Origin: Penium margaritaceum
Lineage: Eukaryota; Streptophyta; Zygnematophyceae; Desmidiales; Peniaceae
Reading direction: 5' to 3'
Length of the DNA stretch: 34,495 nt
Assembly (NCBI GenBank): GCA_023375785.1
Contig: SZWC01001528.1
Location: forward strand, 29,736-64,230
Shown piece by piece: positions 1-11,670 of the stretch; position 1 is the stretch's first letter, and each line of letters starts with the position of its first letter. The position numbers and the translations under genes were made by a program. The notes below the pieces were generated by a model, which saw only the letters and a list, made by a program, of their open reading frames with translations, ran no database searches and had not been told where the DNA came from.

Positions 1-262
1 CGTCGTGCTTTCGACGCACGTTCGAAAGTTGAGCCCCCCCGCTAAAACAGTTAACTATAGTAGGTGCGACGGTTTCGGTTGAACATATATTCCTTCTTTT
101 CGTAGTCGACCTCGTGACGAAGACACCGGAAAGGCTTGTTACCGGGGCTTTAATTTCTGCGCTGTAGAAAATGTAACTGAAATCGGTGAAATGTAAAACA
201 TAATTTACCGGATACCCACGTTTCACAAACACATTCACGGGAAACCGGTGTACCGTGAATTA
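1..262. other. Left-edge sequence without a recognisable gene
   Basis: No coding similarity is visible on either strand. From about 170 onward it looks like a weak outward continuation of the inverted-repeat arm at 263-424, because motifs such as a tacccac block near 210 have counterparts in inverted order after 17430. The rest is unassigned. Confidence 0.4.
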
Positions 263-424
263 CTTCCCAACAGTGGGTATGGCATGCATGTTTCTCAGGA
301 AGTGCGAAAACAGTGGGTACAGCACGCATCGTCTGTGGAAAGTGAGTAGCGTGTCATTAATGTGCGAGAAGTGGCCAGGACAAAATTCGGAGGCCCAAAT
401 GGTGGGTATAGCGGAATTAGGCCG
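263..424 (+). repeat. Left arm of ~160-bp inverted repeat bracketing the gypsy cluster
   Basis: This stretch aligns, as reverse complement, with 17269-17429 over its full length and almost without gaps. The best-conserved block is around 382-424 (attcggaggcccaaa, then ggtgggtatagcggaatta). The arm contains repeated gtgggta motifs at about 274, 310 and 402. No coding potential is evident. It could be the end of an old DNA transposon into which the retroelements inserted, or two copies of an unrelated dispersed repeat. Homology of the arms is clear; their nature is not. Confidence 0.75.
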
Positions 425-789
425 CACCTCCAATACGTGTAAGGAATTTTGCCTCCTCGGAAAGGCATTTTGATGGGTCCTTAATGTGTGAGGGCGCCTG
501 GGCAGGTGACATGGTGCACGCCGCTGACTGAGTGGCTGGATTGGGGTGCCGCACTTCGGTTGATGTCGCGGCAGCAACAGTGATCCGAATCATACACAGT
601 TTAGTGCATTGGAGAGCTCACGACTAGCCCTAAAAATGTGCATGTCATGTCCACATTAAAAAAGTAATAAAAAATTGTGTTCTTCCCTTCGCAAAAGTGA
701 CTGTCTCTCAACTCTGTCTAACTCCTACAAACATAGCCTGAGGCGACTTGAAAGCTCACGCTAAGACTCAGAAATCTCAAAAAAGAAGC
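425..789. other. Unassigned sequence between inverted-repeat arm and chromovirus C
   Basis: Short open frames here show no family motifs. Comparison with element A places the expected primer-binding site and 5' LTR of element C around or before 780, but no tRNA-complementary site and no LTR match is visible. The 5' end of C therefore appears lost or too diverged to see. Confidence 0.4.
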
Positions 790-929
790 CGTGAACAGAG
801 AAGACCAGTCAGGCCACGTTTGGAACTTCCACCACACAGTTTTCTGACAATGATAACCTCGCATGAGGCTTCAGCACATCTCCGTCGTCAACAAGTTTGC
901 AAACGTCACGGCGACAACAATGAATGGAG

Positions 930-2000
930 TGAGCACACACAACGATGAGCTGTAGTAACTGGTGAAGAATCCAATGATGGAGCATCAAAAGCATGCGGCT
1001 TACTACGCTCTCCAAGAAAATTGGGCAGTAACACCGGTGACCCCAACAACCAACCCCATGACGGACCCCCGGGCTCTACAACCCTTTGCCTCCATCGTTT
1101 CTTGTTTGGCCACCGCTTGGCACAATGGGAGGCACTGGACAACAAGCTTGAATTGATGAAGACCTGCATTAGAAGCTTTCAGGAGTCAAGAGCCTCAATA
1201 CCCATTCTCTCCAAAAATTCAATGTCACAATGGAGGAGCTTCAAAATACGCGCGCATGGGAGCCAATACTCAGGGAGAGGAACATGCAAGCCTCGAGCAA
1301 GCCCCAAGTTTGATCGGCACTTCCTAAGCCATTTGTTTTTAAAAAATCTAAAGGACCAATGGCTTGGATGTGGTTGACAAGTTTAGAACCATAATTTACC
1401 AATGTTGGGGTCAACAAAAACAGAAAGAAAATTGACCTTGCAACCTTTCTCTTGCTGGCCACGGCTCTAAGTAAATGGTCTGATCTAAAGACCATCTAAT
1501 GACAACAGGTGACCCGTGGAGCTGGATCAGCGGCTAACTCGGCCACTCTTAAATCATCGACCGAAGGTATTCTACCCCTCAAGTACATGATTTTAACATG
1601 GCACTACTCATCGACTCCACCAGAAAATTGGGTGAACTTTGCACGCACAATACTTGCACTTTTTGGGAAGATAAAAAGATTCTTTTCTGGGGTACAAGCT
1701 CGAATGTCTGCGTTAGTAGTCCAACGTGACAGAGTGCATGCAACATTTTTGTACAATCACCAATGACATTGAACTTGCCTTGACAAACTATGATCCTATT
1801 ACAACAACGGCCTCAAGCATGGCATTGAGCAAGCAATCACCAGATTTGGCATCCAAGATGGTCTGCCGCAAATAATTACAGCGAGCAATCCGTTGACAGA
1901 ATTGATAACAACGCTCCAATGTAGAAATCTCATGGATGGCGATCCCAATACCAAATCATGGCAGCAGAAAAACATAGTCGGTGGAAACTTATCATGGATT
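930..2000 (+). pseudogene. Element C gag remnant
   Basis: The beginning (about 920-1020) aligns with the gag start of element A (reverse strand near 10160-10240). A later segment (about 1300-1480) aligns with element B gag around 13885-14060, including a shared block reading WMWLTSLE in both. Gag would form the virus-like particle. The frame changes several times and stops occur throughout, so no protein can be made. No CCHC zinc knuckle is recognisable at its end. Boundaries are approximate because they rest on alignment with the sister copies. Confidence 0.6.
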
Positions 2001-2209
2001 AAGATTGAAACCATCTATCAGTGTAATCAACAGTTGTGCTAAACACACAAGAAGCCAGGGTACATCTTGTGATACTTTTAGAAACGATAGCAACAGGCAA
2101 AAGAGGGAGGGAAGTAGAAGGGGGAAAATGAGGAGTCAAGAAATGGAAAATGGAAGGAATACAATGCAAACCTCCTGTCCAGTCAGAAAAATCTGCATAG
2201 ACCGATTCC

Positions 2210-4925
2210 CCGCCTGAATGGCCCACAATGTCGTAGATGAGGGTTCCTGAGGTCACAATTTTTTTGAGATGTATGAGGACGACCAATCTGCAATGCTTCT
2301 ATGAGTACAACCAAAGATTTGTAAATGTCGTAGAATGGTACCGGCACTGCTAGATGGAGGAGCTTCTCACAGTTTTGTAAGATGGTTCTACACATTGAAG
2401 TAGGGGTGCTTGCAGGAAAAATCATCGACGGATTATGCACATCCACTAAATTCACAAACCACATTGACAGAAAAATGGAGATCTGCATGATGTAACAATC
2501 TAGAAGACTCGTCCAACGAGCAATCAAAAAATCATCACAGATAAGATTATTTGTACTCACACAAATCACAGGTAGACTAGAGCACCGGAGCAGTCTAAGC
2601 AGCATTCATGGTAAGAAAATAAACCTGAATCAGATGGAGCGACCTGCGGTCCAGTGGTGGTTACAGGAAAAAATAGATTAAGAATCAGCAAAGGAAGTTG
2701 CAGCAATTACAAAATGTTGCACACAACCCATATCCTAAAGCATGGCTCATCCACATGGACATACGGAAAGAAAAGGAGATTGTACCAGCAGATACAACAC
2801 ATAACTCATCGGCCTTGACACGTGAGAGTTTTGCAACCTACTAGAAAAAATTCCATCCCTCATTGGCTCGAGAGTTACTCAGCAATGATGCATCAATCAC
2901 TATATACATTTGAAACCGGACAACAAATTGACGGTCAAAGCAACCTATCGACTGAGCGACTACAAGCTGAATGAACTCAAAAAGGAACTACATGAGATGC
3001 TTGGTCAGGGATTCAAAGTGCCATCCACGTCATCCAACACCACACTTATGTGCTCTGTAAATTAGAAAAGCAGCAAGATGTGGATGCGCATGGATTATCA
3101 GGTGCTGAACGACACTACCATCAAGAACCGCTATGTCCTTCCGCAAGCAGATGAAATTTTTTATGACCTCCGTGCAGCAAGAAGTTTCACCAACATCGAC
3201 CTACTCGGCGGCTTTCATCAGATCCGTATATTTGATAAGGACATTGAGAAGATGGTCATATGCACCAGGTACGCGCACTTTGAGTTTCTTGGTTATGTCA
3301 TTTGGATTCACACATGTTTGCGTTATATTTATAGCGACAATGAATAACGCTTTTTTGCCGTACTTTGGCAAACTTGCCGCCTTATATCTTGATGACATCC
3401 TGGTGCAAAGCCGCACCCCGAGGGAGCAAAATGGATAGCTCCAAAACTTTCTTGAGTTTTTAAAAGAGTAATTCCAAAGAATGCTGTAGACTTGTGACTT
3501 TAGACGCTGTTTGATTGAGCTTCTGAGTTACATCATTGGCAGCACACGGATCACAATGGACCCCAAGAAAGTAGAGGTGATCAGTGATTGGACTACCCCA
3601 ACCAACATTTGGGATGTACAGGTGTTTTTGTGATTTTAAAACAAATACCATCAATTCGTAAAGGACTATGCTTGGGTGTCAGCGCCTCTCTCCGATCTCA
3701 CTCATAAAATCACCGAGTGGGATTGGAGGAATAGCAAATGGAGAAGCGTTTAACTCTTTGAGAAACACTCTGACCTTGGCTTTTGCCCCACAATTGGCGG
3801 ATCCAACAGTAAATTACATCGTGGCCATGGAGGCATCCATTTGAGCAATCAGAGTCGTTCTCCTCCAAGAAAATGACGGTGCAGAACGACTGGTTGTGTG
3901 TATGTTCCAAAACCTACAAAGGGTGGAACTGAGCTACGAGGTGCACAAAAAAGAGATATCGACAGTCGTGCACACATTCAAGACGTGGAAGTGCTATTTG
4001 AAATGTCAATGTTGTATCATCCGCACCGACCATTACGCGCTCAAAGAACTCAAAACCCTGTAAAACCTGAGTCTTTGACAAACTCGATGGATGGATTTCT
4101 TGGAGTCCAACTTTGACTATAACAACAAGTACAAACGTGAAAAAAATGAATTCAGCAGATGCTCTGATTCGACATCCAAACTTGATGGCCAAGATCACCA
4201 CAATACCGGTCAAATAAGACCCATATCTCACGAGGCTGTTCATAAAGGGTTACGAGGAATTCCACGGGTACAACAAAACCAAGTTTTGGTTTGAGGACCC
4301 TTACTAGGTATAGTCATTCAATCGCGAAGTTGTCGTACCACCAAACAAGGAGTTACGATGGAAGCTATTGAAGGAGTACCATGACACCGGTCCACATGGG
4401 CATTTTGGCAAGGACGAGACACAAAAGAGGTTGGTGAAGTGATACTAGTGGGGTCGCATGAAGGCCAACGTAGTAATGTTGTGAAAATCGTTTGACACCT
4501 TTCAGTGGTAAAAATCATGTTGTACGAGACCAATATGACTTCTCCAACTGCTTCTTGTTCCGACAGAGTTGTGGGTTGAGATAAACATGGACTTTGTGAC
4601 ATGGCACTATCACTTCAGAGGCATATGATGCTATCCTTGTGGTGATGGACAGATATAAAAAATGTAACATCTCATCCGGGAGATCACCACAGTCAGCACA
4701 GAAGGAACAGTGTCATTGCTTTTGATTCACATCGTGTAGCTACATGAAGTACCACATACCATCATCAGCAAGAGAGACGGCTGTGTCATTGGCCATTTTT
4801 GGTACAAATTAATGACGTGCTATAACACTCAGATCTAGCAATAAATGACGTTCTATCCAAAGGGCAAATCAACCAGACCAACCAGACACTCAAACAAGTT
4901 CTTTGCACTTTATGAAAGCTCCAAG
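2210..4925 (+). pseudogene. Element C pol remnant, 5' part (protease, RT, RNase H, integrase start)
   Basis: Protease: the active-site region near 2338-2380 reads VPALLDGGASHSF, where the family normally has D-S/T-G after LL. Reverse transcriptase: about 2930-3440; palm block FTNIDLLGGFHQIRI is in one frame (about 3190-3235) and YLDDILV in another (about 3382-3402), so both catalytic motifs survive but a frameshift separates them. RNase H: about 3740-4130. Integrase: about 4290-4925, with a degenerate core and several stops. The order RT-RNase H-integrase is diagnostic of Ty3/gypsy. The reading stops at 4925 where element A inserted and resumes at 10945. Confidence 0.8.
4921..4925. repeat. 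Target-site duplication of element A, left copy
   Basis: ccaag lies immediately outside the LTR that starts TGTTACG at 4926. The right copy at 10940-10944 is cctag. Four of five positions agree, as expected for an old 5-bp duplication; element C resumes directly after the right copy. Confidence 0.65.
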
Positions 4926-5468
4926 TGTTACGCCGAGCGGAACGTAGGTGGTTCAAAGGGATGAGGTACGGGTCAAAAGACGATTCAGGACTTTGGCACA
5001 ATTGGATAATTTTTGTTAGGCATTAAGTGGGCTGTGGTGACAAGTGTCCGGTGCGTTGAGCACATATATACAATGTCGAGAATGAGAATGAGGAATAAGC
5101 TTGGTCATCATCGTGCGAGCCGAGTAATGCGTGCGAGGTTGCACCATGAGTGGTGGATTCAAGAAGCTCCGACGAGAAGTTGGGGGGCTTCAAGAATATC
5201 ATGACACTTCTTTGTAAAAGGTGAGAGGTTGACAGAATGATATCGAGATATTGATATGGTTTGTGATACTTCTGTTGACCTTTCTGGAAGGTGGTCAAAG
5301 TTGTCAAAAACTTACAGAACGGAACACCGGAGGTCGAGACAGTTGGCCAAAATGCGCTCCGCCGAATGGTGTAATAATCATGAATTCGTCACCCGGTAGG
5401 CCATGAATGTAAGAATACAAATTCCCACTCGCGATTTTTAGGGACTCGTGTACATAAGGGACATAACA
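4926..5468 (-). repeat. Element A 3' LTR
   Basis: On the plus strand it starts TGTTACG and ends CATAACA. It is a direct repeat of 10381-10939. Good matches include ttctgttgacctttctggaa (about 5270-5289), shared nearly exactly with about 10709-10728, and the terminal ggactcgtgtacat block near 5441. It also resembles the LTRs of elements B and C. Unlike the right LTR it lacks the 26-bp hairpin. Confidence 0.9.
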
Positions 5469-5470
5469 CG

Positions 5471-5482
5471 TATCCCCTTTTT
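5471..5482 (-). promoter_or_regulatory. Element A polypurine tract
   Basis: Minus-strand AAAAAGGGGATA lies two bases inside the 3' LTR. Family knowledge: plus-strand DNA synthesis in LTR retroelements is primed at a purine tract directly upstream of the 3' LTR. Position and composition fit. Confidence 0.7.
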
Positions 5483-5499
5483 AGCCGCAACGCCCCGAT

Positions 5500-8400
5500 G
5501 TCCTAGAAAACATAGGCTGGTGATGGCAAGAGTAGCCGTCGATCAGATGGTTTACATCCCAAAGGTTGTTGTAGGACTCCTAACTGTTGTGTGCTGCGTC
5601 GTAGCCATGTAAATTGACCAGATGCTTGGTCGTTTTTCCATGTCGTCGATGTCCGGGGATATCCTCAATCACATGGTCCGTATCTCTGTCCACTTGTACT
5701 TGTACAAGAGGTGGAGGTACGACGTCTCTGCCGGGGAAGTCCATGTTGGGGTCCCGATAGTGCTTGAGCTTGCTGATGTGGAAGACAGGATGAATTTCCA
5801 TGCTGTCGGTAGGCGAAGTCGAGCTACGACTAGGATTTGCATTTGTTCAATCTCAAACGGTCCCAACCATCAGATTTGAGCTTTCCAAAGTTCTGTCCTC
5901 TGAGTTTGATATTTGTAGAGCTAAGGAGGATACCATCACCCGTGCTGAATACGTCATCGCTATGATGTTGGTCAGCTGCCCGCTTCATAGCTGCTTGCAT
6001 CTTTGCGAGGGTCTGCCGTGTTTCCTCCCACATGCTTGTAAAATCTCAACGGTCAATGTCAACCATGTGGATAATACTCTAACTCTGTAATCCAGCTGGT
6101 GTGGCAGAAAGTTTGTCGTACACCACCATGAAAGGTATTTTACTTGTTGCGGTTGAAGTGGCGGAGTTGTACGTGAGTTCCGTGGTTGCTAGTTTTGCTG
6201 CCCAAACGATGTAGTGTGGCTCACAAAAACTTCAGAGAAGTTGTTCGAGCATCTGGTAGATTCGCTTGGTGTGCCCATCGATCTGAGGATAGAACACCGT
6301 AGATAGCTACATGTGACTGCCGTAGTGTGTCATTATTTTGCACCAAAAATGCCAGGTGAAGTGGCCATCTCTGTCGCTGATGATGGTACGGGGCACTCCG
6401 TGTACACGCATGATTTGGTTTAGAAAAAACTGCGTTGTTCCTTCTGTGGTGATCATGGTCGTTTGAATGTGTGATACTTTGGAAAACCTATCCACCATGA
6501 CAAGGATGGCATCATATCCCTCGGGGGTGGCCAGTAGTTCCGCCAAAAAATCCATGTCGATGTCGGCCTAGGATTCTGTCGGAATGGGTAGGGGTTGGAG
6601 TAGACTAGGTGGTCACGTGCAACGGGATTTTTGTCTCTGACAGGTGTCGCACAATTTACAGAAGGCTGCCACACCGGCCTGGTTCTTGTCCTACTAGTAG
6701 TGCTTTGCCAGTTTTTTAGCACCTTGTCTTCGTCAAAGTGTTAACCTAGACCAGTGTCATAGCACTCCTCCAATAGCATCCGCCTCAATGCCTCGTTTGG
6801 AGGAACAACGACATGGCGAGTGAATCGTTGTTAGCGGTAGGGGTCATCGAACCAAAACCGTGTTTTGTCATACCCACCGAACTCCTCGTAACTCTTGGCA
6901 AATAACCTCACAAGGTACGGGTCTCGTTCAATGAGCAACATGCTGATCTCAGCCACCAAATCCGGTCGCCGACTTAGCGCATCCCCTGGATTTGTTTTTT
7001 CCTGGCCGGTACTTGATCTTATAGTAGAAGTTGGAATCCAGGAACTCCATCCATCGAGTTCGTGGACGACTTAAATTTGGCTGAGTCTTGAGATATTTCA
7101 GGGTGTGATGGTTGGTGCGGATGATGCATCACCGATATTTCAAGTAGCACCGCCATGTCTTGAATACGTGCATGGCTGTGAGCATCTCCTTCTCGTACAC
7201 CACGTAATTCACTTCCGGCAATGGTAGTTTTCTCGACATGTACGCGACCAATTGTTATCCACCGTCACTGTCTTGGAGGAGAACAGCTCTAATGGCTCGA
7301 TTAGATGCATCGATAGCCATGATGGTGTCCACAGTTGGATATGCCAATTGTAAGGCTGGCACCGAGGTGAGAGCATTTCTCAAAGAGTTGAACATTTCTT
7401 GTTTGCTGTCGCCACATTTACATTCGGTGGTTTTCCAAGTGAGATCAAAGAGAAGCGCTGACATTTGTGCGTAGCCCTTTACGAATCAACGGTAGTAGTT
7501 GCAGAAGCCCAAAAGAAGTCCAAGATGTTCCAAGTATTTGTCAATGCCAGCCAATCCGCAATTGCCTCCAGCAATTGAAGTCGCATTTGGAAAGTTTTCC
7601 AAAACTTTTCTCTCTTCGTAGAACATTAAGAACTTTTTGGACATATCCATTTTGCTCCTCCGGGGTCCGGCTGTATACTAGGATGTCGTCAAAATACACG
7701 AGGGTTAAGTCTTCAAGATACAGACAAAAATTTTGTTCATCACCGACATAAATGTATCAAGGGAATTCGTGAGTATAAATTGCATGACAGTGAACTCAAA
7801 GTACCCCTATCAGGTCCAAAATGTTTTCTTCTTGAAAACCTTGTAAGATATGCACATCTGATGATAGCCGCTGCGTTGGTCAATTTTGCTGAAATTGTGG
7901 GTCCCTTGGAGTTGATAAAAAATTTCATCTACTCGCAAGAAGGGATAGCAATTATTGATGGTAATTTCATTCAACGCTCGGTAGTCCACACACATCTGCA
8001 TCTCTCCTATTTTCTTTTTCACAAAACGTTCTGGTGTTGCCTAGGGTGGCGTGCGGGGTTGGATGAACCCCGTCCGGAGCATCTCATATAGGTGCTTCTT
8101 GAGTTTGGTCACCTTGTGATTGCTAATCTATTTTTTCCCTTCACCGTCCGTCGACTACTTAGCTTCAAGTCTATCCGATGGTTGATGTCGTGTTGCGGTG
8201 ATAACTCTCGGGGTAGTTCTTCAAGAAAAAGTCCCTTCGAACTCCTCGATAAGCTTTGCGAAATCCTTTGCTACGGCTGTAAACGTTTCTGGTGCCGAGG
8301 TCGTCCATGTCACTTCCGTAGTTGCGATTTCGTCTGCTTCCCATGCTCCACGTGGACCAGCCACGCTTGAGCTCGGTATTCTAGGTATCATTTGACCACG

Positions 8401-8830
8401 TCTAGAGTTATCAGTTGGCTTTTTTGGTTTTCATAACTTCCTCTACTGCTTCACGTAATCGTCACTACGTCATGGATCTCTCGACTAGAGGCATGTGTTG
8501 CTTTTTGCCACTAATGCTGATGTGTACTGCTTCGCTACTCCAGTCAACCTACGGATTGTGCCGGTACATGAAATATTGCCCGAGGATGATTTTGTGATTG
8601 CTCATAGGACAAGTCCTCCAGACTATTATGTGGTATAAATCTCTGATTTGTAGTCGGAATGATTCGTGAAGTCAACAGATATGCAGTCGTCCGTTGACGG
8701 GTTTTTCTTCAAACGCTCCTCGTTTGGTTTGCAAACCCAGCTTCCAAACCATGTCGTTGTTAACAAAACTGTGAGAAACTTCTACATCTAGTAGTGCTGG
8801 TACTATTCTACGACTTTTACAACCCCTCAG
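5500..8830 (-). pseudogene. Element A pol remnant (protease, RT, RNase H, integrase, chromodomain)
   Basis: Read on the minus strand from the right. Protease remnant near 8790: LLDVEVSHSFV, with the usual D-S/T-G altered. RT: about 7680-8050, with MCVDYRALN, FSKIDQRSGYHQM and the intact catalytic block VYFDDILV at about 7681-7705, in different frames. RNase H: about 7255-7464. Integrase core: 6307-6600, with GYDAILVMVDRFSK and IISDRDGHFTWHFW. Integrase C-terminus: about 5830-6033. Chromodomain: about 5520-5660, with HGKTTKHLV and HGYDAAHNS. The product would be a polyprotein that copies and integrates the element; a chromodomain would direct insertion to particular chromatin marks. Multiple stops and frameshifts leave it inactive. 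Confidence 0.85.
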
Positions 8831-9059
8831 TTACACTCGTAGCAGTATTGCCAATTGGTTGTCCTCATACCCCTCATCGAACTTTGCGATCTCACGAACC
8901 CTCACCTATGGTAATCTAAGCCGCTCACATGGGCAATCCGTTGGCGCTCATGTTTTTGAACGGACAGGATCCTCGCCTTCTACTCCCTTTTTATGCCATT
9001 TCCTGACTCTTCAATCCTTTTCTACGACTTCCTCCTGTTTTTGGCTTGCTGTTGCACCT

Positions 9060-10290
9060 TTCAGCAATTGAGTAAGATATCACCCGGCTTTCCGAAAGTC
9101 TAGCAGAGCCGCTGTTTGTTCTGATTGAAGACATCGATTTGCATCAAAGACAAGGATTCTACCGACTGCAACTTCCCTCTGCCATGATAAGGATGGTGGC
9201 CTTGGGGTCGCCAGCCGTTGGATTACTACATCTGAGCATTGTAGTCGGCGTGGTCAATGCAGTCAGCTGCTGCAATCATTCGCGGAAGGTCATGGCGAAT
9301 ACAAAACATGGCGATTGCTCAACGAATGTCTCCCTTGAGGCTGTAGTAGTAAAGGTACAGTTTGTTGGGGACGAGGGCGTTGTTGGTGATGATTTGGCAG
9401 AAATGTCAAGTGTATTATGCCATGTTGGACTGCTGACGTAGATGATGGAGTCTATACCGTACATTAGACTTCTCGTTCAGCTTCTCAAAGTGAGCGGGGC
9501 TAACGTGCACGAAGTTGCTTCACATTTTTGGTGGCATAAGAGAGTTGTACCACATTGGATTTTTCTTCTTGAGAGGTAGTTCACCTATGATAGACGATGT
9601 GAGAGGGGTCGCGAAAGTCGTTGATCCAACTCCGCCAGTCTCCTACAGCCGTTGGATGGAATTTAGATTGGACCACCAGATTAAAGCCGTGCCACACAAA
9701 ACCAAGGACGCAAGGTCAATGTCATTTGTTCTTAATAACCCGGAAGTGGTGAAGTACACCTCCAAACTCATCAGCCACATCCTGAACGTCGGTCCCTTGG
9801 AGTTTGCGGGATCGAACGGTCCTGGGAGTGCCGGTCAAATCTGGGGTTCACTCAAGAGTTTCACATTTCTCTCGGTGAGTAATTCTTCGCTGGCACAAGA
9901 AACTCAAAGCTCCTCTACTGCCACGTTGAGCTCTTGGAGAAGATGGTTGTTGAGGCTCTCGAGCCCCGATAACTTCTAGTACAAGTCTTCGTTGATTCAC
10001 GCTTGTCGTTCGGTACCTCCCGTCGTGCAATGTGTCAACCCAATGCGCTATGGCGGTGGCAAAGGGTTTGCCGAGCCCGAGGGGTCCATCACCGGATTGG
10101 CCATCAGGTTTATTGGTACTGCACCATTTACCACAAAAGCTGCTACTACCACCTAGTTTGCATGGAGAGCGTTGTTGTTCGCGTGTTGATGATCCGCCAT
10201 TGTTGAAGTACTCAACAAGGAATGCTACTCATCACCGGGTGTGCTCGCTCCATTCATCGTTGTCGTCCCGAAGTCTGCAATCTTCTTAAT
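9060..10290 (-). pseudogene. Element A gag remnant
   Basis: The start (about 10160-10290 on the minus strand) aligns with the gag start of element C around 880-1020. The central matrix/capsid segment lies near 9660-9860 and matches elements B and C in the block that in B reads WMWLTSLE. Near 9070-9125 there is a degenerate FGKPGD-type remnant where a zinc knuckle is expected. Stops are present throughout. Boundaries are inferred from sister-copy alignment. Confidence 0.6.
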
Positions 10291-10364
10291 GGTGGAGATG
10301 CGATGAGGAATCGTGCAAGATTTTTGCCAGGTCAGTACACGTCAGTTGTCCCTCTAGCGCCGAT

Positions 10365-10378
10365 GCACTCTGATACCA
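10365..10378 (-). promoter_or_regulatory. Element A primer-binding site (initiator tRNA-Met type)
   Basis: The minus strand reads TGGTATCAGAGTGC two bases inside the 5' LTR. Eleven of the first twelve bases match the TGGTATCAGAGC site complementary to the 3' end of plant initiator-Met tRNA, the usual primer for plant LTR retrotransposons. This fixes element orientation and the LTR inner edge. Confidence 0.9.
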
Positions 10379-10380
10379 AG

Positions 10381-10939
10381 TGTCACGCCGAGCAAAACAT
10401 AATTGGTTCACACAAATGAGATACGAGACAAAATACAATTCAAGAGTTTGGGACAATTTGATAACTTGTATTAAGCACTAAGTGTACTTCGATGACAAGT
10501 GTCAATGTCGAGAATGAGATTAAGGCATAAGTAAGGTCATCGGCATTTAAGACGAGTAATGTGTGCGAGGTCGTGTCGCGAGTGGTGGATTCCAGAAGCT
10601 CCACCGAGAAGTCTGGGGACTTCTAAAACATCACAACGCTTATTTACAAAAGTCGAGTGCCATCAAGAAGTCGACCGAACGACATTGAAACATGGATATG
10701 GTGTGTGACACTTCTGTTGACCTTCTGGAAGGTGGTCAAAGTTGTCACAACCTTCTAGTACGGAATATCGGAGGTCAGGGCAACTGACCGGACGAAGACT
10801 TGAGGATTTTTACGCTCTTCGGTTGACGCTCTTCGGTGAGCGTAAAAATCCTCAAGTCTTCGTGCGATGGTCTGTGAATGTAATAACATAAATAACCACT
10901 CGTGGGTTTTAGGGTCTCGTGTACATTAGGGACGTAACA
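10381..10939 (-). repeat. Element A 5' LTR
   Basis: Direct-repeat partner of 4926-5468; on the plus strand it starts TGTCACGCC and ends CGTAACA. It should contain the element promoter, but no TATA box is convincing. It carries a perfect 26-bp inverted repeat (10792-10863) that the other LTR lacks. Confidence 0.9.
10792..10863. repeat. Perfect 26-bp hairpin within LTR
   Basis: Bases 10792-10817 are the exact reverse complement of 10838-10863, with a 20-base loop at 10818-10837. The sequence around the loop also contains a short direct repeat (gacgctcttcggt-like). The homologous place in the left LTR (about 5350-5400) holds unrelated sequence, so the palindrome arose or was inserted in this copy. 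Confidence 0.95.
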
Positions 10940-10944
10940 CCTAG
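10940..10944. repeat. Target-site duplication of element A, right copy
   Basis: cctag immediately outside the right LTR; the counterpart is ccaag at 4921-4925. Element C integrase sequence resumes just after. Confidence 0.65.
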
Positions 10945-11660
10945 TTCAGCAAAACTCTCAAACATCAAACTCCCATGCAACTCGGCGACTTCCAGTGCAA
11001 CAGTAAAGTTTCTTTTGAATTGGTTTAAGGCAAACTTCTCGCCACACCAATAGGACTACAAAGTGAAAGCAATGTCCCTATATTTGACATCCACCGCCGA
11101 GACTTCTCCGACATTTAGGAGGAAATATGCCAGACCCTCATGAAGACGCAAGAAGCGATGAAACGAGTAATGGATCCACATCATAGCAATGACATATTCA
11201 GTGCTAGCGATCACATCATAATCAGCTTGGCGAGCATCAAGCTACGTGGACAAGACCGTAAAACTCAGATACGTATGGTTAGGATTGTTTGAAATCAAGC
11301 AAATGCAAACCCCGGTCGTTGCTTGAATTTGTTTACCCAAAAACATGGACAATCATCCGGTCTTCCCCACCGGAAAACCCAAGCACTACCAGGACCCTAG
11401 TGAGATATTTCCCGACAAAGATGTTGCACCATCGCCTCCAATTTAAGTGGACGAGGATACAGAGTACGAGGTCAAGATCATCCTTAGGTATCAACACCAT
11501 GGTAAAACGACTAAGCACCTTGTCAAGTGGCAGAGCTACGACGCCGCGCACAACAGTTGGGAGCCCTACGAAAACCTCCAAGACGTCGATCATCTGATCA
11601 ATAGTTACTAGAGGCATCCCTGGCCTATGTCTGCTAAGGAACCAGGATGTCACGACTAAT
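10945..11660 (+). pseudogene. Element C pol remnant, 3' part (integrase C-terminus and chromodomain)
   Basis: Continuation of the pol frame interrupted at 4925. The segment 10945-11300 aligns with element B 16135-16320 and with element A's integrase C-terminus. The chromodomain lies at about 11480-11610, with blocks HGKTTKHLVKWQSYDAAHNS and DVDHLI; it is the best-preserved chromodomain in the window and ends at a TAG around 11608. Chromodomains bind methylated histone tails and are diagnostic of chromoviruses. A purine-rich stretch at 11661-11670 precedes the LTR. Confidence 0.8.
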
Positions 11661-11670
11661 AAGGGAGAAG
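11661..11670 (+). promoter_or_regulatory. Element C polypurine tract
   Basis: aagggagaag abuts the TGTTAAG start of the 3' LTR, matching the position of the polypurine tract in element B. Confidence 0.65.

Larger units (their letters stand above)
4926..10939 (-). mobile_element. Chromovirus element A (Ty3/gypsy), nested in element C
   Basis: Complete but decayed minus-strand LTR retrotransposon of 6014 bp. It has two LTRs (4926-5468 and 10381-10939), a primer-binding site inside the right (5') LTR, a polypurine tract inside the left (3') LTR, and gag, protease, RT, RNase H, integrase and chromodomain in Ty3/gypsy chromovirus order between them. It sits in the opposite orientation inside element C with a near-match 5-bp target duplication. 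Every domain carries stops or frameshifts, so it is non-functional. The LTRs differ at many positions by eye, so the insertion is old. Confidence 0.9.
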
